Shown here: piece by piece, positions 1 through 9,413 of the stretch
Layout of the letters: every line of letters starts with the position of its first letter
Numbering within the stretch: position 1 is the first letter of the stretch
DNA from: JAICJC01 sp963757605
GTDB taxonomy: Bacteria; Actinomycetota; Thermoleophilia; Gaiellales; JAICJC01
Assembly (NCBI GenBank): GCA_963757605.1
Contig: CAVWSF010000005.1
Location: forward strand, 930,001 to 994,000
Direction of reading: 5' to 3'
DNA: 64,000 nucleotides
The notes under the pieces: generated by a model
What the model saw: only the letters and a program-made list of their open reading frames with translations
Databases searched by the model: none
What the model was told of the DNA's origin: nothing
Position numbers and translations under genes: made by a program

Positions 1-57
1 CGTCATGCCGGTAAGACGGCCTGCCCGGCCGGAGGGTTCCCGCCGTAGGATCGCGGC

Positions 58-1417
58 GTGCGGGACTACGACGTCGTCATCGTCGGAGGCGGGGTCATGG
101 GGTGCGCGTCGCCCGCCGGCTGTCGCTCACGACCGCCCGGGTCGCGCTCGTCGAGGCCGCCGAAGACGTCGGCGAGGGCGCATCGAAGGGCAACACGGGG
201 ATCGCGACGTGCGGCGCGGACTGCCCGCCCGGCTCGCTCGAGGCGGAGCTGGTGACCCGGTCGAGCCCGGGCTGGGAGGCGCTCTGCGCGTCGCTCGACA
301 CGTTTCGGCGCATCGGCGGCCTGGCGGTGGCCACCAGTGAGGCCGACGAGCGCGAGCTCGACGCCCTGCTCGCGAACGCTCGCGCCAACCGCTGTGCGGC
401 CGAGATCGTGAGCGGCGACCGTGCGCGAGACATCGAGCCCCTGCTGACGTCCGCGGCCCGCGCCGCCCTCCATGGGCCGGCCGACGGGATCGTCGACCCG
501 CTGCGGCTCACCGTGGGCTACGCCGAGCTGGCCGCCCGAAACGGCGTCGACGTTCACCTCGGCTCGCCCGTCGCCGGCTTTCGGGCGCTCGGCGAGCGGC
601 TGACGCACGTCGAGACGACCCGCGGGCCGCTCGCCGCCGGGTTCGTCGTGAACGGGCCGGGATCGAGGCCGACACCATCTCGCGCCTCGCGGGCGGCGAG
701 CCCTTCACGACCTGGCCCCGCCAGGGCCAGTACTGGCTGCTCGACCGGGAGATCGGCTCCCGGTTTCGGGCCATCGTGGGCGGCGTCCCGACGGCGGCGA
801 GCCGCGGCGTCTACTGCGTTCCCACCACCCACGGGTCGCTCCTGCTGGGTCCGACGGCCCGCGACGGCACCGACCGCGCCGACCGGGCGGTCGACCGCGA
901 CTCGCTGGACGCCGTGTTCGAGGCCGCCCGGGCGCTGGTGCCGGGCCTCGATCGGCGCTGGGCCGTGAAGACGTTCGCGGCCAACCGGCCGGCGTCCGAC
1001 CCGGAGTACCGGATCGGGGTCGACCGGGAGCGGGCGAACCTCGTCCACGCGGCTGGGATCCGCTCGACCGGCGTCTCGTCGTCGCCGGCGGTGGCGGAGC
1101 TCGTCCACGAGCTCCTGGCGGCCGCCGGGGCGCCCGTCGAGGACGAGCGGGCCGGCGCCGTGACCGCGCTCGAGCCGGTCCCTCACCTCTTCGGCCATCC
1201 CGACCCGGCGGGCCTCTTCGCCCGCCACCCGGCCTACGGCGAGGTCGTCTGCCCGTGCGAGCAGGTGACTGCGGCCGAGGTCGACGCGGCGCTGAGCATG
1301 CGCCTGCCGGCCCGCTCGATCGCCGGCCTGCGCAAGCGCACGCATGCCGCCGCCGGCCGCTGCCAGGGCGCGACGTGCCTGGCCGGCCTCGCATCGAGGC
1401 TCGAAGCCCGTGGCTGA
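58..1417 (+). CDS. GlpA-type FAD-dependent oxidoreductase with C-terminal [2Fe-2S] domain (two frameshifts)
   Basis: Flavoprotein of the glycerol-3-phosphate dehydrogenase/DAO type. After the GTG start the FAD-binding motif VVIVGGGVMG is visible. Reading then moves from frame 1 to 3 near position 108 and from 3 to 2 near 654; adding one base at each point gives about 453 residues. The last 55 residues contain CPC and GRCQGATC, the four-cysteine BFD-like [2Fe-2S] domain typical of the GlpA C terminus. It overlaps the next flavoprotein by 8 bp. Such pairs are known in glycerol or 2-hydroxyacid oxidation clusters, so a two-subunit complex is inferred. TAGGAT (46-51) ends 6 nt before the start with no ribosome binding site, fitting a leaderless transcript. 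The exact substrate is unknown. Shifts may be consensus errors. Confidence 0.75.
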
Positions 1418-2143
1418 CACGATCGCGATCGTCGGCGCCGGTGCGAGCGGGCGGGCGTGTGCCGAGGCGCTCGCCGGCCGGGCCCGGACGGTGATCGTCG
1501 AGCGCGGGCTCGCTCCCGGCGCCGACGTTCGGGCGACCGCGATCCGCTGGGACGGCCGGCTGCTGCTGGCGATGGGACCGGGCGGGCCGGTCGAGATCGC
1601 GGCTGCCGCGCTCGTCGTCGCCACCGGCGCCCGCCCGCTCGGATCGGCGGAGCTCGGCCTCGCCGGCACCCGCCCGGCGGGCGTGCTGCCGGCGCCGGCC
1701 GTGTGCGAGCTGGCCGACCGCGGGCGCTTCCGGCCGTCCCGGCCCTCGTGATCGGCGGCGGCCGGTGGGCGGCGCGGGCCGCGGACGCGCTCCTGGCGGC
1801 CGGCGCGGCGGTCACCATCGTCGCCCCGGACGGCATCCTCGTCCCGATGAAGGACTCGGCGTCGGTCTCCGTCCACGAGCGGCTTACGCCCCTGGCGGTC
1901 CGGGGCGACCCCGGGGTGGAGCGGCTCGAGTGCGACGGCGCCGCCTTCGACTGCGACGGCGTGGTGCTCGCGCACGGCCTCGTGCCCGTCCGGAACGTCG
2001 ACGGCGCCGTGGACACGGTCTACGCGCAGCCGACCGCCGATCCGCCGTCAGCGGCCGGGTCGCGGGCCGCGGGCGAGGACGCGGCCCGGGCAGCGCTCGC
2101 GCTCACCGGCAGCCAGGCTACAATTGGGCCATGGTCGAACTGA
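1410..2143 (+). CDS. FAD/NAD(P)-dependent oxidoreductase, partner flavoprotein (one frameshift)
   Basis: Short pyridine nucleotide-disulfide-type flavoprotein. The N terminus has the dinucleotide fold IAIVGAGASGRACAEAL, a middle ATGARPLG motif, and a second Rossmann motif ALVIGGGRWAARAADAL. A shift from frame 3 to 2 near 1723 splits it; one extra G in the CGCGGG run restores about 244 residues, which is short for the family, so part of the substrate domain may be missing. GTG at 1410 overlaps the stop of the preceding GlpA-type gene by 8 bp, and the last 13 bp overlap the Fe-S carrier gene. It probably relays electrons for the upstream dehydrogenase; this role is inferred from neighbourhood only. 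Confidence 0.65.
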
Positions 2144-2499
2144 CCGAATTTGCCGCCGAGCGCGTGAAGGCGCTCGCGGCGGCCGATCCGGAGGCCAAGG
2201 TCCTCCGCCTCGCGGTCGAGGGCGGAGGCTGCTCCGGCTTCCAGTACGCCATCGGGTTCGACACGGGATCCGAGGACGGCGATCTCGAGATCGACTCGCA
2301 CGGTGTGCGCGTCGTCATCGACCCGATCAGCCTCCCCTATCTCCAGGGATCGCTCGTCGACTTCAAGGACGGGCTCATGGGCGCGGGGTTCAGCTTCGAG
2401 AACCCGAACGTCCAGTCGACCTGCGGCTGCAACTCGTCGTTCCAGGCGAAGGCCGAGATCGAGGGCCCCTACTCGCCGAAGCCTGACGGCTGCGGCTGA
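2131..2499 (+). CDS. A-type iron-sulfur cluster carrier (IscA/ErpA/HesB family)
   Basis: 122-residue carrier that accepts and delivers Fe-S clusters in the cytosol. The three conserved cysteines are present: one in GGGCSGFQY (about residue 34) and two in STCGCNSSF (about residues 99-101), with the usual spacing. Length fits the family. It starts inside the end of the preceding flavoprotein gene, so it may serve that [2Fe-2S] enzyme. TACAAT at 2119-2124 lies 6 nt upstream of the ATG, indicating its own leaderless promoter. The C terminus is a short proline/glycine tail beyond the usual CGC end. Confidence 0.92.
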   Translation: MVELTEFAAERVKALAAADPEAKVLRLAVEGGGCSGFQYAIGFDTGSEDGDLEIDSHGVRVVIDPISLPYLQGSLVDFKDGLMGAGFSFENPNVQSTCGCNSSFQAKAEIEGPYSPKPDGCG

Positions 2500-3314
2500 C
2501 GGCCACGAGCCGTCTCGCTCCGGTCACCGAGGAGGACATCGAGGCCTTCAGGCGCGACGGCGCCGTCTGCATCCGCGGCGCGTTCACGCCCGCCGAGGTC
2601 GCCTTCGTCGAGCGCGGCATCGAGCGAAACCTCGCCGATCCGAGTCCGCGGGCGCTCGTAGCCAGCCGAGCCGACGACTCCGGCCGCTTCGTCGAGGACT
2701 TCTGCAACTGGGACCGGATCGAGGAGTACGAGCGGGTGATCCGCGAATCCGCGGCGGCCGCGATCGCCGGCCGCCTCATGGGCGCGGGCACGGTGCGGCT
2801 CTTCCACGACCACATGCTGGTGAAGGAGGCCGGGACCCGCCAGCCGACGCCCTGGCACCAGGACCAGCCGTACTACAACGTCGACGGGGCGCAGACCTGC
2901 TCGGTCTGGATGCCCGTCGACCCGGTGTCACGCGAGTCGACGCTCGAGTTCGTGGCCGGCTCGCACCTGGGGCCGTGGCTCATGCCGCGGACGTTCATGG
3001 ACGGGCAGGCCCGGTGGTTCCCGGAGGGCAGCCTGGCCGACCTGCCCGACATCGACGCCGACCGCTCCGCCTTCCCCATCGTGGGCTGGGCGCTCGAGCC
3101 CGGCGACGCCGTCTTCTTCCACATGCTGGCGCTGCACGCGGCCGGCGGCGCCGACCGCCGCCGCCGGGCGTTCTCCATCCGCTTCCTCGGCGACGACGCG
3201 GTGCACGCCCCGCGGGCCTGGAAGACCTCGCCCGAGTTCCCCGGCCTCGTCGAGACGCTGCCGGCCGGCGCGCCCATGGACGACCCGCGGTTCCCGGTCG
3301 TCTGGCGCGCCTGA
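2496..3314 (+). CDS. Phytanoyl-CoA dioxygenase family protein (PhyH-like), CTG start likely
   Basis: Fe(II)/2-oxoglutarate oxygenase-like protein of about 272 residues. WHQDQPYY supplies the His and Asp of the facial triad, the distal His lies in FFHMLALHAAGG and the 2-oxoglutarate Arg is in RRRAFSIRFLGDD. Homology clearly begins before the first GTG in frame (2736), for example EEDIEAFRRDGAVCIRGAF, yet no ATG, GTG or TTG exists between the stop at 2484 and 2736. CTG at 2496 would overlap the upstream stop as CTGA, mimicking the ATGA/GTGA couplings used elsewhere here; CTG at 2490 is the alternative, and an indel that removed a normal start is a third option. Likely translationally coupled to the Fe-S carrier. 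Substrate unknown. Confidence 0.82.
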   Translation: MTATSRLAPVTEEDIEAFRRDGAVCIRGAFTPAEVAFVERGIERNLADPSPRALVASRADDSGRFVEDFCNWDRIEEYERVIRESAAAAIAGRLMGAGTVRLFHDHMLVKEAGTRQPTPWHQDQPYYNVDGAQTCSVWMPVDPVSRESTLEFVAGSHLGPWLMPRTFMDGQARWFPEGSLADLPDIDADRSAFPIVGWALEPGDAVFFHMLALHAAGGADRRRRAFSIRFLGDDAVHAPRAWKTSPEFPGLVETLPAGAPMDDPRFPVVWRA

Positions 3315-3355
3315 ACAAACCGGAACCTTCCGCCCTCGTACGACGTCCTAGAGGC

Positions 3356-3736
3356 ATGCGACTCGTCCCGGCACTCGTCGCAACGCTCGTCATCGCCGCC
3401 GGATGCGGCGGCGGCGTGGCCGGCGGACCGCCGCCGCGCGGATGGATGGCCGGCGTCGTCTGGGGCGGAAAGCCGGTCTGCCCGACACCGACGGGCAAGG
3501 ACACCTTCACCTGCCACCCGACGCCGCTCGCGCACGGGGTCTTCGTCGTCTCCGGCGGCGGTACCACCCGGCACGTGCGCGCCAACGCCAAGGGCCGGTT
3601 CCGCGTGGCGCTCCCTCCCGGGCGCTACGCGATCCGGCCCGGCTGGTCGCGGCCGAAGAGCATCCGCGTCGTGGCGGGCCACGTCGTCCGCGTCCGCGTG
3701 GGCGTTCTGCTCGCGACGACCGGCGGAGAAGGCTGA
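3356..3736 (+). CDS. Small secreted protein, possible lipoprotein
   Basis: 126-residue exported protein. MRLVPALVATLVIAAGCGGG is a signal sequence with a weak lipobox (AAGC), so it may be lipid-anchored. The C-terminal half (RVALPPGRYAIRP...SIRVVAGHVVRVRVGV) resembles the short beta-sandwich of carboxypeptidase-regulatory-like domains, in which a growing beta strand follows a PPGxY turn. No family could be named with certainty. Starts at the only ATG that keeps the signal peptide. A strong hairpin follows its stop. Confidence 0.7.
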   Translation: MRLVPALVATLVIAAGCGGGVAGGPPPRGWMAGVVWGGKPVCPTPTGKDTFTCHPTPLAHGVFVVSGGGTTRHVRANAKGRFRVALPPGRYAIRPGWSRPKSIRVVAGHVVRVRVGVLLATTGGEG

Positions 3737-3766
3737 CCCCGGGGCGGCGCGAACGCCGCCCCGGGG
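3737..3766. terminator. Bidirectional hairpin between convergent genes
   Basis: Perfect 13-bp stem (3737-3749 with 3754-3766) around a CGAA loop, lying exactly between the stop of the plus gene at 3736 and the stop of the minus gene at 3782. No T tract, as is common for high-GC actinobacterial terminators. Confidence 0.75.
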
Positions 3767-3781
3767 CAGGTCGTCAGCGGA

Positions 3782-5407
3782 CTACGTCACACACGGATTG
3801 CCGTGCAGATCGCGATGGAAGACCTCAGCCAGCGTGATCGGCTGGAAGCCGACGTCGGCGTAGGTGTTGAACCCGACCTTGGTGCCGTACTCGGTGGCGG
3901 AGTTGCCTCCGAAGGTGTTGGTCGTGCCCGGGATGTGCGCGCCGCCCTGCTGGAACCAGCAGCGGCCGTTCGCCCGGGTCAGGGTGAAGATCGGATAGAA
4001 CTTCGCTCCGATCGGCGGGTTGGTGCAGTGTGCGCCCGTGTCACGGTCGCACTCGGGCTGATGGTTGCCCGGCTCGCCGCGCTCGATGCGCGGCAGGTCG
4101 TTCTCGAACGAGACGTTCTCGAGCAGCTTGCCGTTCGAGCTGGGCGGCGTGAACATGAACGCCGTCCCGTGAAGGCGCCGGTCGAGGGCCGGCTTCTTGA
4201 AGGTCCCCGGCCATGTGAACCCGTAGGCCGGACCGTCGAAGTCGCCGTCGTCTAGGACGCAGCCGATGATCGGCTGCACCCCCGGGTAGTTCGCGCCGTC
4301 GAGGCAGAACTGATCGTCCTCGTCGAGCGTTGTGTCGCCCGCGCCCGGATCCGAGCATGCGCCCGTCGACGGGTCGATGGCGTCGCAGTACTCGAAGTGA
4401 CCGATCTCGTCGGAGGCGCCGACGTTGGTGTTGTGGGCGCCCCACAGCGACCCGCGCGGAACCGCCGAGTTGTACATCGGGTGGAACGCGTACGGGGCGA
4501 CGTGGCAGTGCTTGGCCTTGGGCTGATACAGGATGTGCCCGAAGCCGTTGGCGATGCTGGCCGTCATCGAGCCGCTCTGGCCCGTGGTCATGTCGGTGAT
4601 GTCAATGCGGTACCCGGCCGGCGTGTCGTGCATGTGCACGCGCAGGCTGTCGCCCGGGTTGAAGAGGAGCACCTTCTTCGGATCGACGCTGAGCCCCGTC
4701 CCGTTCCCATCGGACAGCGAGAGCGGGTTGGCGGGCGCGAGCGACTTGCCGCTCTTCGTGACGTACGCCCAGTTGATCGGCTCCTCGCCGGCCAGGAAGT
4801 GGTTGTTCAGGCAGTCGGCGTTCTGCGGGATGCCGGTGTTGTCCTGATCCGAGAGGCTGTCGATCGTCAGGTTGGCGCACCACTTGGTGGCGGTGCACCC
4901 GAACCCGTCGAACTGCGGGACCCAGCCGGGCCCGTAGAACTGCAGCTCCATGAATGCGCTGCCAGGTGCCTTGCCGAGGTAGTGCGGCGAGTGCGGGTCG
5001 GCACTCCGGAACCGCGCGTTCGCGTCGCTGTTCGGCGTGCACTTCTTCGTGAAGTTCGGGGACGACTCGGTGTCGCACATCGTGATGCTGAGCCAGAACG
5101 TCGCCCGCCGCTGGAAGTCCCACGTGCCGCCGGTGCCGTCCTGCTTGGGCTTCACGGGTGCGTTGATCGGCAGCTTGACGTAGTAGAGGAGGTCCTTACC
5201 TCCGGTGCCCGGCCGGTGCGAGGAGAATTGCACGGTCGGCTCGTCGTGCCCGGTGTACGCGCCGTTGTCGCCGATCGAGTGGTACGGATCGAGGCACATG
5301 AACGGCCGTTCCTGGCACAGGGTCTCGCCGTAGCTATCAGCCTTTGCGACCGCCGGCCCGGCAAGGGCCGTCAGGACCACAAGGGCCAGCGCGACGATGC
5401 GTTTCAT
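3782..5407 (-). CDS. Secreted protein of unknown function, 541 aa
   Basis: MKRIVALALVVLTALAGPAVAKADS is a clear Sec signal peptide, chosen as the start because a strong GGAGGGAAGG ribosome binding site sits just upstream. The mature protein is rich in Gly, Asn, Asp and Cys (over a dozen cysteines), with no transmembrane segment after the signal, which suggests a disulfide-bonded extracellular beta-rich protein. I do not recognise a catalytic motif. Repeated words such as HTN, FGG and DxDG could be ligand or calcium sites but this is not established. Codon use is slightly less GC-rich than its neighbours. Ends at the bidirectional hairpin. Confidence 0.75.
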   Translation of the reverse strand: MKRIVALALVVLTALAGPAVAKADSYGETLCQERPFMCLDPYHSIGDNGAYTGHDEPTVQFSSHRPGTGGKDLLYYVKLPINAPVKPKQDGTGGTWDFQRRATFWLSITMCDTESSPNFTKKCTPNSDANARFRSADPHSPHYLGKAPGSAFMELQFYGPGWVPQFDGFGCTATKWCANLTIDSLSDQDNTGIPQNADCLNNHFLAGEEPINWAYVTKSGKSLAPANPLSLSDGNGTGLSVDPKKVLLFNPGDSLRVHMHDTPAGYRIDITDMTTGQSGSMTASIANGFGHILYQPKAKHCHVAPYAFHPMYNSAVPRGSLWGAHNTNVGASDEIGHFEYCDAIDPSTGACSDPGAGDTTLDEDDQFCLDGANYPGVQPIIGCVLDDGDFDGPAYGFTWPGTFKKPALDRRLHGTAFMFTPPSSNGKLLENVSFENDLPRIERGEPGNHQPECDRDTGAHCTNPPIGAKFYPIFTLTRANGRCWFQQGGAHIPGTTNTFGGNSATEYGTKVGFNTYADVGFQPITLAEVFHRDLHGNPCVT

Positions 5408-5436
5408 CCTTCCCTCCAAGGACAAGAACATGCTTC

Positions 5437-5465
5437 CGTGCATAGCCGACGACCGGCTTTGCACG
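5437..5465. promoter_or_regulatory. Inverted repeat upstream of the secreted-protein gene
   Basis: CGTGCATAGCC (5437-5447) and GGCTTTGCACG (5455-5465) form an 11-bp inverted repeat with one mismatch, 30 bp upstream of the minus-strand start at 5407. It contains TATGCA on the minus strand, a possible -10, so it could be an operator. No known regulator is implied. Confidence 0.35.
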
Positions 5466-5605
5466 GCACGACGCTGCTTACCTGCTCCGGACGCTCAGAG
5501 GCCCACCCCCTCACGTAGACCGTCGGCCACTCTATCCGATGAGTTACCCGCGGAGCAACGGTTCCAGTCACAGTGCGGCATATGGGACACTTCCCCATCG
5601 TGGGG

Positions 5606-7471
5606 ATGCGTCGGTGCGCGACGGCAATGGCAGCGGTGGTGGCGGTCGCCGCGGTCGCCGCGGCCGCCGCGCCGGCCGCCCAGGCCGGCTCGGTCCGCGT
5701 CCCGCTCGACCGGGCGGATCCCGGGCTCGGCCACATCACTGTGCGCTACGCCGTCATGCGCCACACCGACCGGACGCGGCCGCCGCTCGAGCCCGTCGTG
5801 GCGCTCGAGGGCGGCCCCGGCTACGGGTCGATCGGCTCGGCGAGCACGTACCTCTTCATGCTCGGGAAGCTCCACCGCCGCCACGACCTGATCGTGATGG
5901 ATCAGCGGGGCACCGGGACGTCGGGCGCGATCGACTGCCCGGCGCTCCAGAACGGCATCCCGCCCTACTCGGCCGCCGCGGCGGCGTGCGCGCGGCGACT
6001 CGGACGCCTCGCCACCGCCTACGGCACCGCCGCCGTGGCCGACGACCTGGCGGCCATCCTGCGCAAGCTCCACGTGCCGAAGGTGGACGTCTACGGCGAC
6101 TCGTACGGCACCTACGCCGCGCAGGTGTTCGCCGTCCGCCACCCGAGCCGCACCCGGGCCGTCGTGCTCGACGCGGCCTTCGACAACTCCTTCGACCCGT
6201 TCGAGCGGGAGTGGAGCGCCGCGCTGCGCGACTCGTGGCGGGCCGTGTGCGCCCGCGCCTCCCGCTGCCCGCACATCCTGCGGTCGATCCGGGCGCTCGG
6301 CAGCCGGCTCGGGCAGCACGCGATCACCGGCGTCGCCACCGACGCCGACGGCGTCCGCCGCACGGTACGGGTGGGGCCCGTCGAGCTCGGCAGCATCGTC
6401 TACGACGCCACCTACGCCTACACCGTCTTCCGCGATCTCCCCGGGGCCCTGGCCGCCCTGCGCCACGGCGACCGGACGCCGATGCTGCGGCTGGGGGCCG
6501 AGGACGTGGCCCTGAACCTGCCCGGCGGCAGCCCGAGCGACTACTCGGGAGGCGACTACCTGGCCGTGGCCTGCCACGACTACCCGTCGGCGTGGGACAA
6601 GACCGACCCGCTCAGCGCGCGCCGGGCGACCCTCCGGCGCGCCATCCGCAGCCTGGCGCCGAACGTGTTCGCGCCGTTCCGAAAGGACGTGTGGCTGCGC
6701 ACGCCGGTGGAGCGCGAGCTGGTGTACGGCTGCCTCCACTGGCCCCGGCCGCGGATCGGGCCACGGCCGTTCCCCGGCGGCGGCGCCCGGCCGGGCATGC
6801 CGGTGCTGGTGCTGAACGGCGAGCTCGACCAGGCGACACCGCTGGCCGACGCCCAGCACGTCGCCGAGGTCTTCCCGAACGCCACGCTGGTCGAGGTGCC
6901 GAACACCGGACACGTCACGGCGCTCTACGACTTCCAGGGCTGCTCCGCGGGGATCGTGCGCCGGTTCCTGAGCACGCTCGCGGTCGGGTCGACCGCCTGT
7001 GAGACGGCGATGCCGCCGATCGCGCTCGCGACCTTCCCGCACACGCTCGCGGCGGCGCCGATGGCCGACGGCGGCCGAGCGGGGCTCACCGCACGCAGGG
7101 CGTCGTGGGTGGCCACCGAGACGATCGGCGACGCCCTCTCTCGCTGGTACAACCTGATGTTCACGACCCGCGGGAACGGCCTCCGCGGCGGCACCTACAC
7201 CATCACCGGCGGCTACCTCAGCCATTCGCCGCTCTCGATCCGCTTCGACCGCACGCGGCTCGTCTCCGACCTCGCGGTCTCGGGACGGGCCGTCTGGAAC
7301 CGCAGGACGCGGATCGTCCATGCCAGCCTGCGGGTGAGCGGCGCGGCGGCAGGCATCATCCGGCTGTCGTTCCGCACCGACAGGGCCGGCGCGCTCGCGA
7401 CGATCTCGGGCGCGGTCGGCGGGCGCGGATTCCGCGCGCTGACGCCCGCGCCCTGGGCGCCGCAGGGCTAG
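5606..7471 (+). CDS. Secreted alpha/beta hydrolase, tripeptidyl aminopeptidase (TAP) type
   Basis: Extracellular serine hydrolase. Start at ATG 5606 gives MRRCATAMAAVVAVAAVAAAAAPAAQA, a signal peptide; in-frame starts at 5573 (GTG) and 5582 are possible. Visible motifs: oxyanion LEGGPGYGS, DQRGTGTSG, nucleophile elbow GDSYGTYAAQ, and a TAP C-terminal domain with LNGELDQATP (Asp) and PNTGHV (His). Members cleave peptides or proline-type substrates and some act on amide or ester antibiotics. Beyond the TAP domain lies an extra ~150-residue C-terminal segment rich in beta strands that is not part of the core fold. The gene stands alone, convergent with the GH9 gene. Confidence 0.85.
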   Translation: MRRCATAMAAVVAVAAVAAAAAPAAQAGSVRVPLDRADPGLGHITVRYAVMRHTDRTRPPLEPVVALEGGPGYGSIGSASTYLFMLGKLHRRHDLIVMDQRGTGTSGAIDCPALQNGIPPYSAAAAACARRLGRLATAYGTAAVADDLAAILRKLHVPKVDVYGDSYGTYAAQVFAVRHPSRTRAVVLDAAFDNSFDPFEREWSAALRDSWRAVCARASRCPHILRSIRALGSRLGQHAITGVATDADGVRRTVRVGPVELGSIVYDATYAYTVFRDLPGALAALRHGDRTPMLRLGAEDVALNLPGGSPSDYSGGDYLAVACHDYPSAWDKTDPLSARRATLRRAIRSLAPNVFAPFRKDVWLRTPVERELVYGCLHWPRPRIGPRPFPGGGARPGMPVLVLNGELDQATPLADAQHVAEVFPNATLVEVPNTGHVTALYDFQGCSAGIVRRFLSTLAVGSTACETAMPPIALATFPHTLAAAPMADGGRAGLTARRASWVATETIGDALSRWYNLMFTTRGNGLRGGTYTITGGYLSHSPLSIRFDRTRLVSDLAVSGRAVWNRRTRIVHASLRVSGAAAGIIRLSFRTDRAGALATISGAVGGRGFRALTPAPWAPQG

Positions 7472-7483
7472 AGCCGCTCTAGC
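7467..7483. terminator. 17-bp palindrome holding both convergent stop codons
   Basis: GCTAGAGC, one C, GCTCTAGC: a perfect palindrome that contains the TAG stop of the plus hydrolase (7469-7471) and, on the other strand, the TAG stop of the GH9 gene (7479-7481). Probably a compact bidirectional terminator. Confidence 0.55.
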
Positions 7484-9413
7484 GGATCCCGGCCGCCGCG
7501 AACGCGAACGCGAGCGGGCTCGTCGCGGTGAGGTCGATCGCCGGCTCCACCGTCGAGTAGGACTCCACGTTGTCGCGGTAGACCGCGGACGAGTTGAACC
7601 GGGCGAACCGGTCGCCCCCGCCCGCCGGGCAGGCCCGCATGTGCTCGAGCCGGCCACTCGTGGCCTCCGAGTTGGGGCCCTCCACCGCGGCGCCGGCAAG
7701 CACGGGCGCCCTGCCGTCGAGCGAGCCGGCGATGTTCGCGACCTGGTGCTGGGTGCAGTGCGGGTAGATGCGGCCGTCGCCGACGATGAACGACGACCCC
7801 CAGGCGTTGGCACCGAGGACGTTCCCGAGCCAGCGCATCCCGAGGGCGGCGTAGCGGTGCGTCCCCGCCAGCTCGTCGTAGAGACTCGCGGTGACGGCAA
7901 GGCCGGTGCCGTGCGTCGTCGTGTCGTACTGGGCCCAGCCGTAGCCGAACCCGAACGGGTCCTTCCTCCCCTGCGCGATGCCGACGGCCAGCTGGCGGCG
8001 CAGGTCGGCGAGGAGCCGCGCCCGCGTCACGGCCAGCCCGCGCTCGCGGCCGTGCATCGCGCGGATCAGGTCGGCGTGGGCGAGGGCGCTCACGTCGTAG
8101 AGGTTGAGCGTGTCGGCGGCGTCGTTCGGCCCGTGGATGTACGCATTCGCCCAATGGGCGGCGAGCGCGAGGTAGTGGCGGGGATCGCGGTGCGGGATCC
8201 CGCGCGGCGCCCCCGGCAGCTGGAGCGCCCGGGCGAGCTCGGCGGCGCCGAGCTCGAGGTCGTCGCGCCACTCCGTCTCCGGGTAGAAGTCGAACGGGAT
8301 CGCGGTGGTGAGGTGGCCCTTCGGAGCCGTGTCGGCCAGGTCGAAGAGGTGCTCGGCCGAGACCAGGCAGCGGCGGGCCATCCGCGGGTCTGACCGGCGG
8401 AAGACCTGATAGCAAAGGGCGAGCGCCCCGGCGTCGCGCCCGGCCAGGTTGGGGCTCACCGGCGAGCCCGCCGGCCCGGCCCGGAAGACCGGCCGGTGGC
8501 GGATGTAGCGGAATGCGGGGTCGTGCCCGCCGTAGGCGTCGTCGTCCTGCGGGAGCCGCCAGATGTCGTGGTCGCTCACCGTCGCGTCGTTGCCGTTCCC
8601 GATCCCGACCTGGTAGTAGAGCGTGCGCGTGCGGTCGTCCCACATGCGCAGGAGCCAGCGGGCGCCGAACTTCGCCTCGGCGGTGAAGTCGGCCGGCCCG
8701 GCCCGCGCTCCCATCTGGGCGGGGAAGTCGCGCACGCCGGTCAGCATGACGGCCTCGGCGTACGCGGTGGCGTGCACGAACTTCAGGTAGTCGCCGGCGT
8801 CCCACCAGCCGCCGGCGGCGTCGATCCGCACGCCGAGCGGCGCCAGGTCGCCCTTGAAGGCGCCGTCGCCGTCGACCTTCGGCGTGCGGTAGGTCATCGC
8901 GTCGGCGTCGTTCAGATGCGACGGCGCGGTTCGAAGCGGCGAGCGCACGATGTCGGCCCCGTCGCGCTGGACGCGGTAGAAGGCGAGCGCGTTTCGGAGC
9001 GTCCCCGCGTAGAGGCCGGCGCCGCTCGCGATCGTGATCCGGCCGGACGCGGGCGCAGGCCCGGCGACCGAGATGAGGTACCGCCCGGGCGCGCGGACGC
9101 GCGTGAAGTCGATCGGGTAGACGTGCGGGAAGCGGCGGCTCCACCGGCCCAGATCGGGGCCGACCCTGCCGGCGGCGACGGTGCGGCCATCGGCGTCGGT
9201 GACGGCGTATCGGGCCCCGGCCGCCGCGACGCTCGCCATGAGGTAGGCGCGCTTGTCGGCCGCGAGCGGATAGCCGACCTGGTTCACGCGCAGGTGCCCC
9301 TCGCCGGTCGCGCTCCCGGCCGCCGGCGAGCGGCCGCCGAGCAGGGCGCCGTACGTCCCCGCGCCGACCGCGACCGCGGCCACGGCGGCGACGATCCCCC
9401 TCCGAAGCGACAC
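7479..9413 (-). CDS. Glycoside hydrolase family 9 protein with N-terminal Ig-like domain
   Basis: 644-residue exported beta-glucanase/cellulase-type enzyme. GTG start; signal anchor MSLRRGIVAAVAAVAVGAGTYG. Residues ~40-130 form the cellulase N-terminal Ig-like domain (RVNQVGYPL). The GH9 (alpha/alpha)6 barrel follows: GGWWDAGDYLKF carries the catalytic-base aspartates, LGANAWGSSFIVG the second conserved patch, and ESYSTVEPAIDLTA the acid Glu region. Acts on beta-1,4-glucans or related chitosan/xyloglucan oligomers; specificity is not visible. No carbohydrate-binding module or dockerin. TACGGT (9419-9424) ends 5 nt before the GTG, so the transcript may be leaderless. Confidence 0.9.
   Translation of the reverse strand: MSLRRGIVAAVAAVAVGAGTYGALLGGRSPAAGSATGEGHLRVNQVGYPLAADKRAYLMASVAAAGARYAVTDADGRTVAAGRVGPDLGRWSRRFPHVYPIDFTRVRAPGRYLISVAGPAPASGRITIASGAGLYAGTLRNALAFYRVQRDGADIVRSPLRTAPSHLNDADAMTYRTPKVDGDGAFKGDLAPLGVRIDAAGGWWDAGDYLKFVHATAYAEAVMLTGVRDFPAQMGARAGPADFTAEAKFGARWLLRMWDDRTRTLYYQVGIGNGNDATVSDHDIWRLPQDDDAYGGHDPAFRYIRHRPVFRAGPAGSPVSPNLAGRDAGALALCYQVFRRSDPRMARRCLVSAEHLFDLADTAPKGHLTTAIPFDFYPETEWRDDLELGAAELARALQLPGAPRGIPHRDPRHYLALAAHWANAYIHGPNDAADTLNLYDVSALAHADLIRAMHGRERGLAVTRARLLADLRRQLAVGIAQGRKDPFGFGYGWAQYDTTTHGTGLAVTASLYDELAGTHRYAALGMRWLGNVLGANAWGSSFIVGDGRIYPHCTQHQVANIAGSLDGRAPVLAGAAVEGPNSEATSGRLEHMRACPAGGGDRFARFNSSAVYRDNVESYSTVEPAIDLTATSPLAFAFAAAGIR

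Noticed and set aside
554..1975. 473-codon minus-strand frame opposite the first flavoproteins
   Set aside because: Arg-rich antisense frame; the plus strand shows FAD motifs and a cysteine cluster despite its frameshifts.
5530..5543. Minus-strand CTCATCGGATAGAG looks like a tRNA D-arm
   Set aside because: No matching anticodon stem, no T-arm GGTTCGA and no acceptor pairing nearby, so a tRNA gene is not supported.
7479..9413. GH9 gene considered part of a cellulosome or polysaccharide locus
   Set aside because: No dockerin, binding module, transporter or regulator nearby; it is a lone gene.
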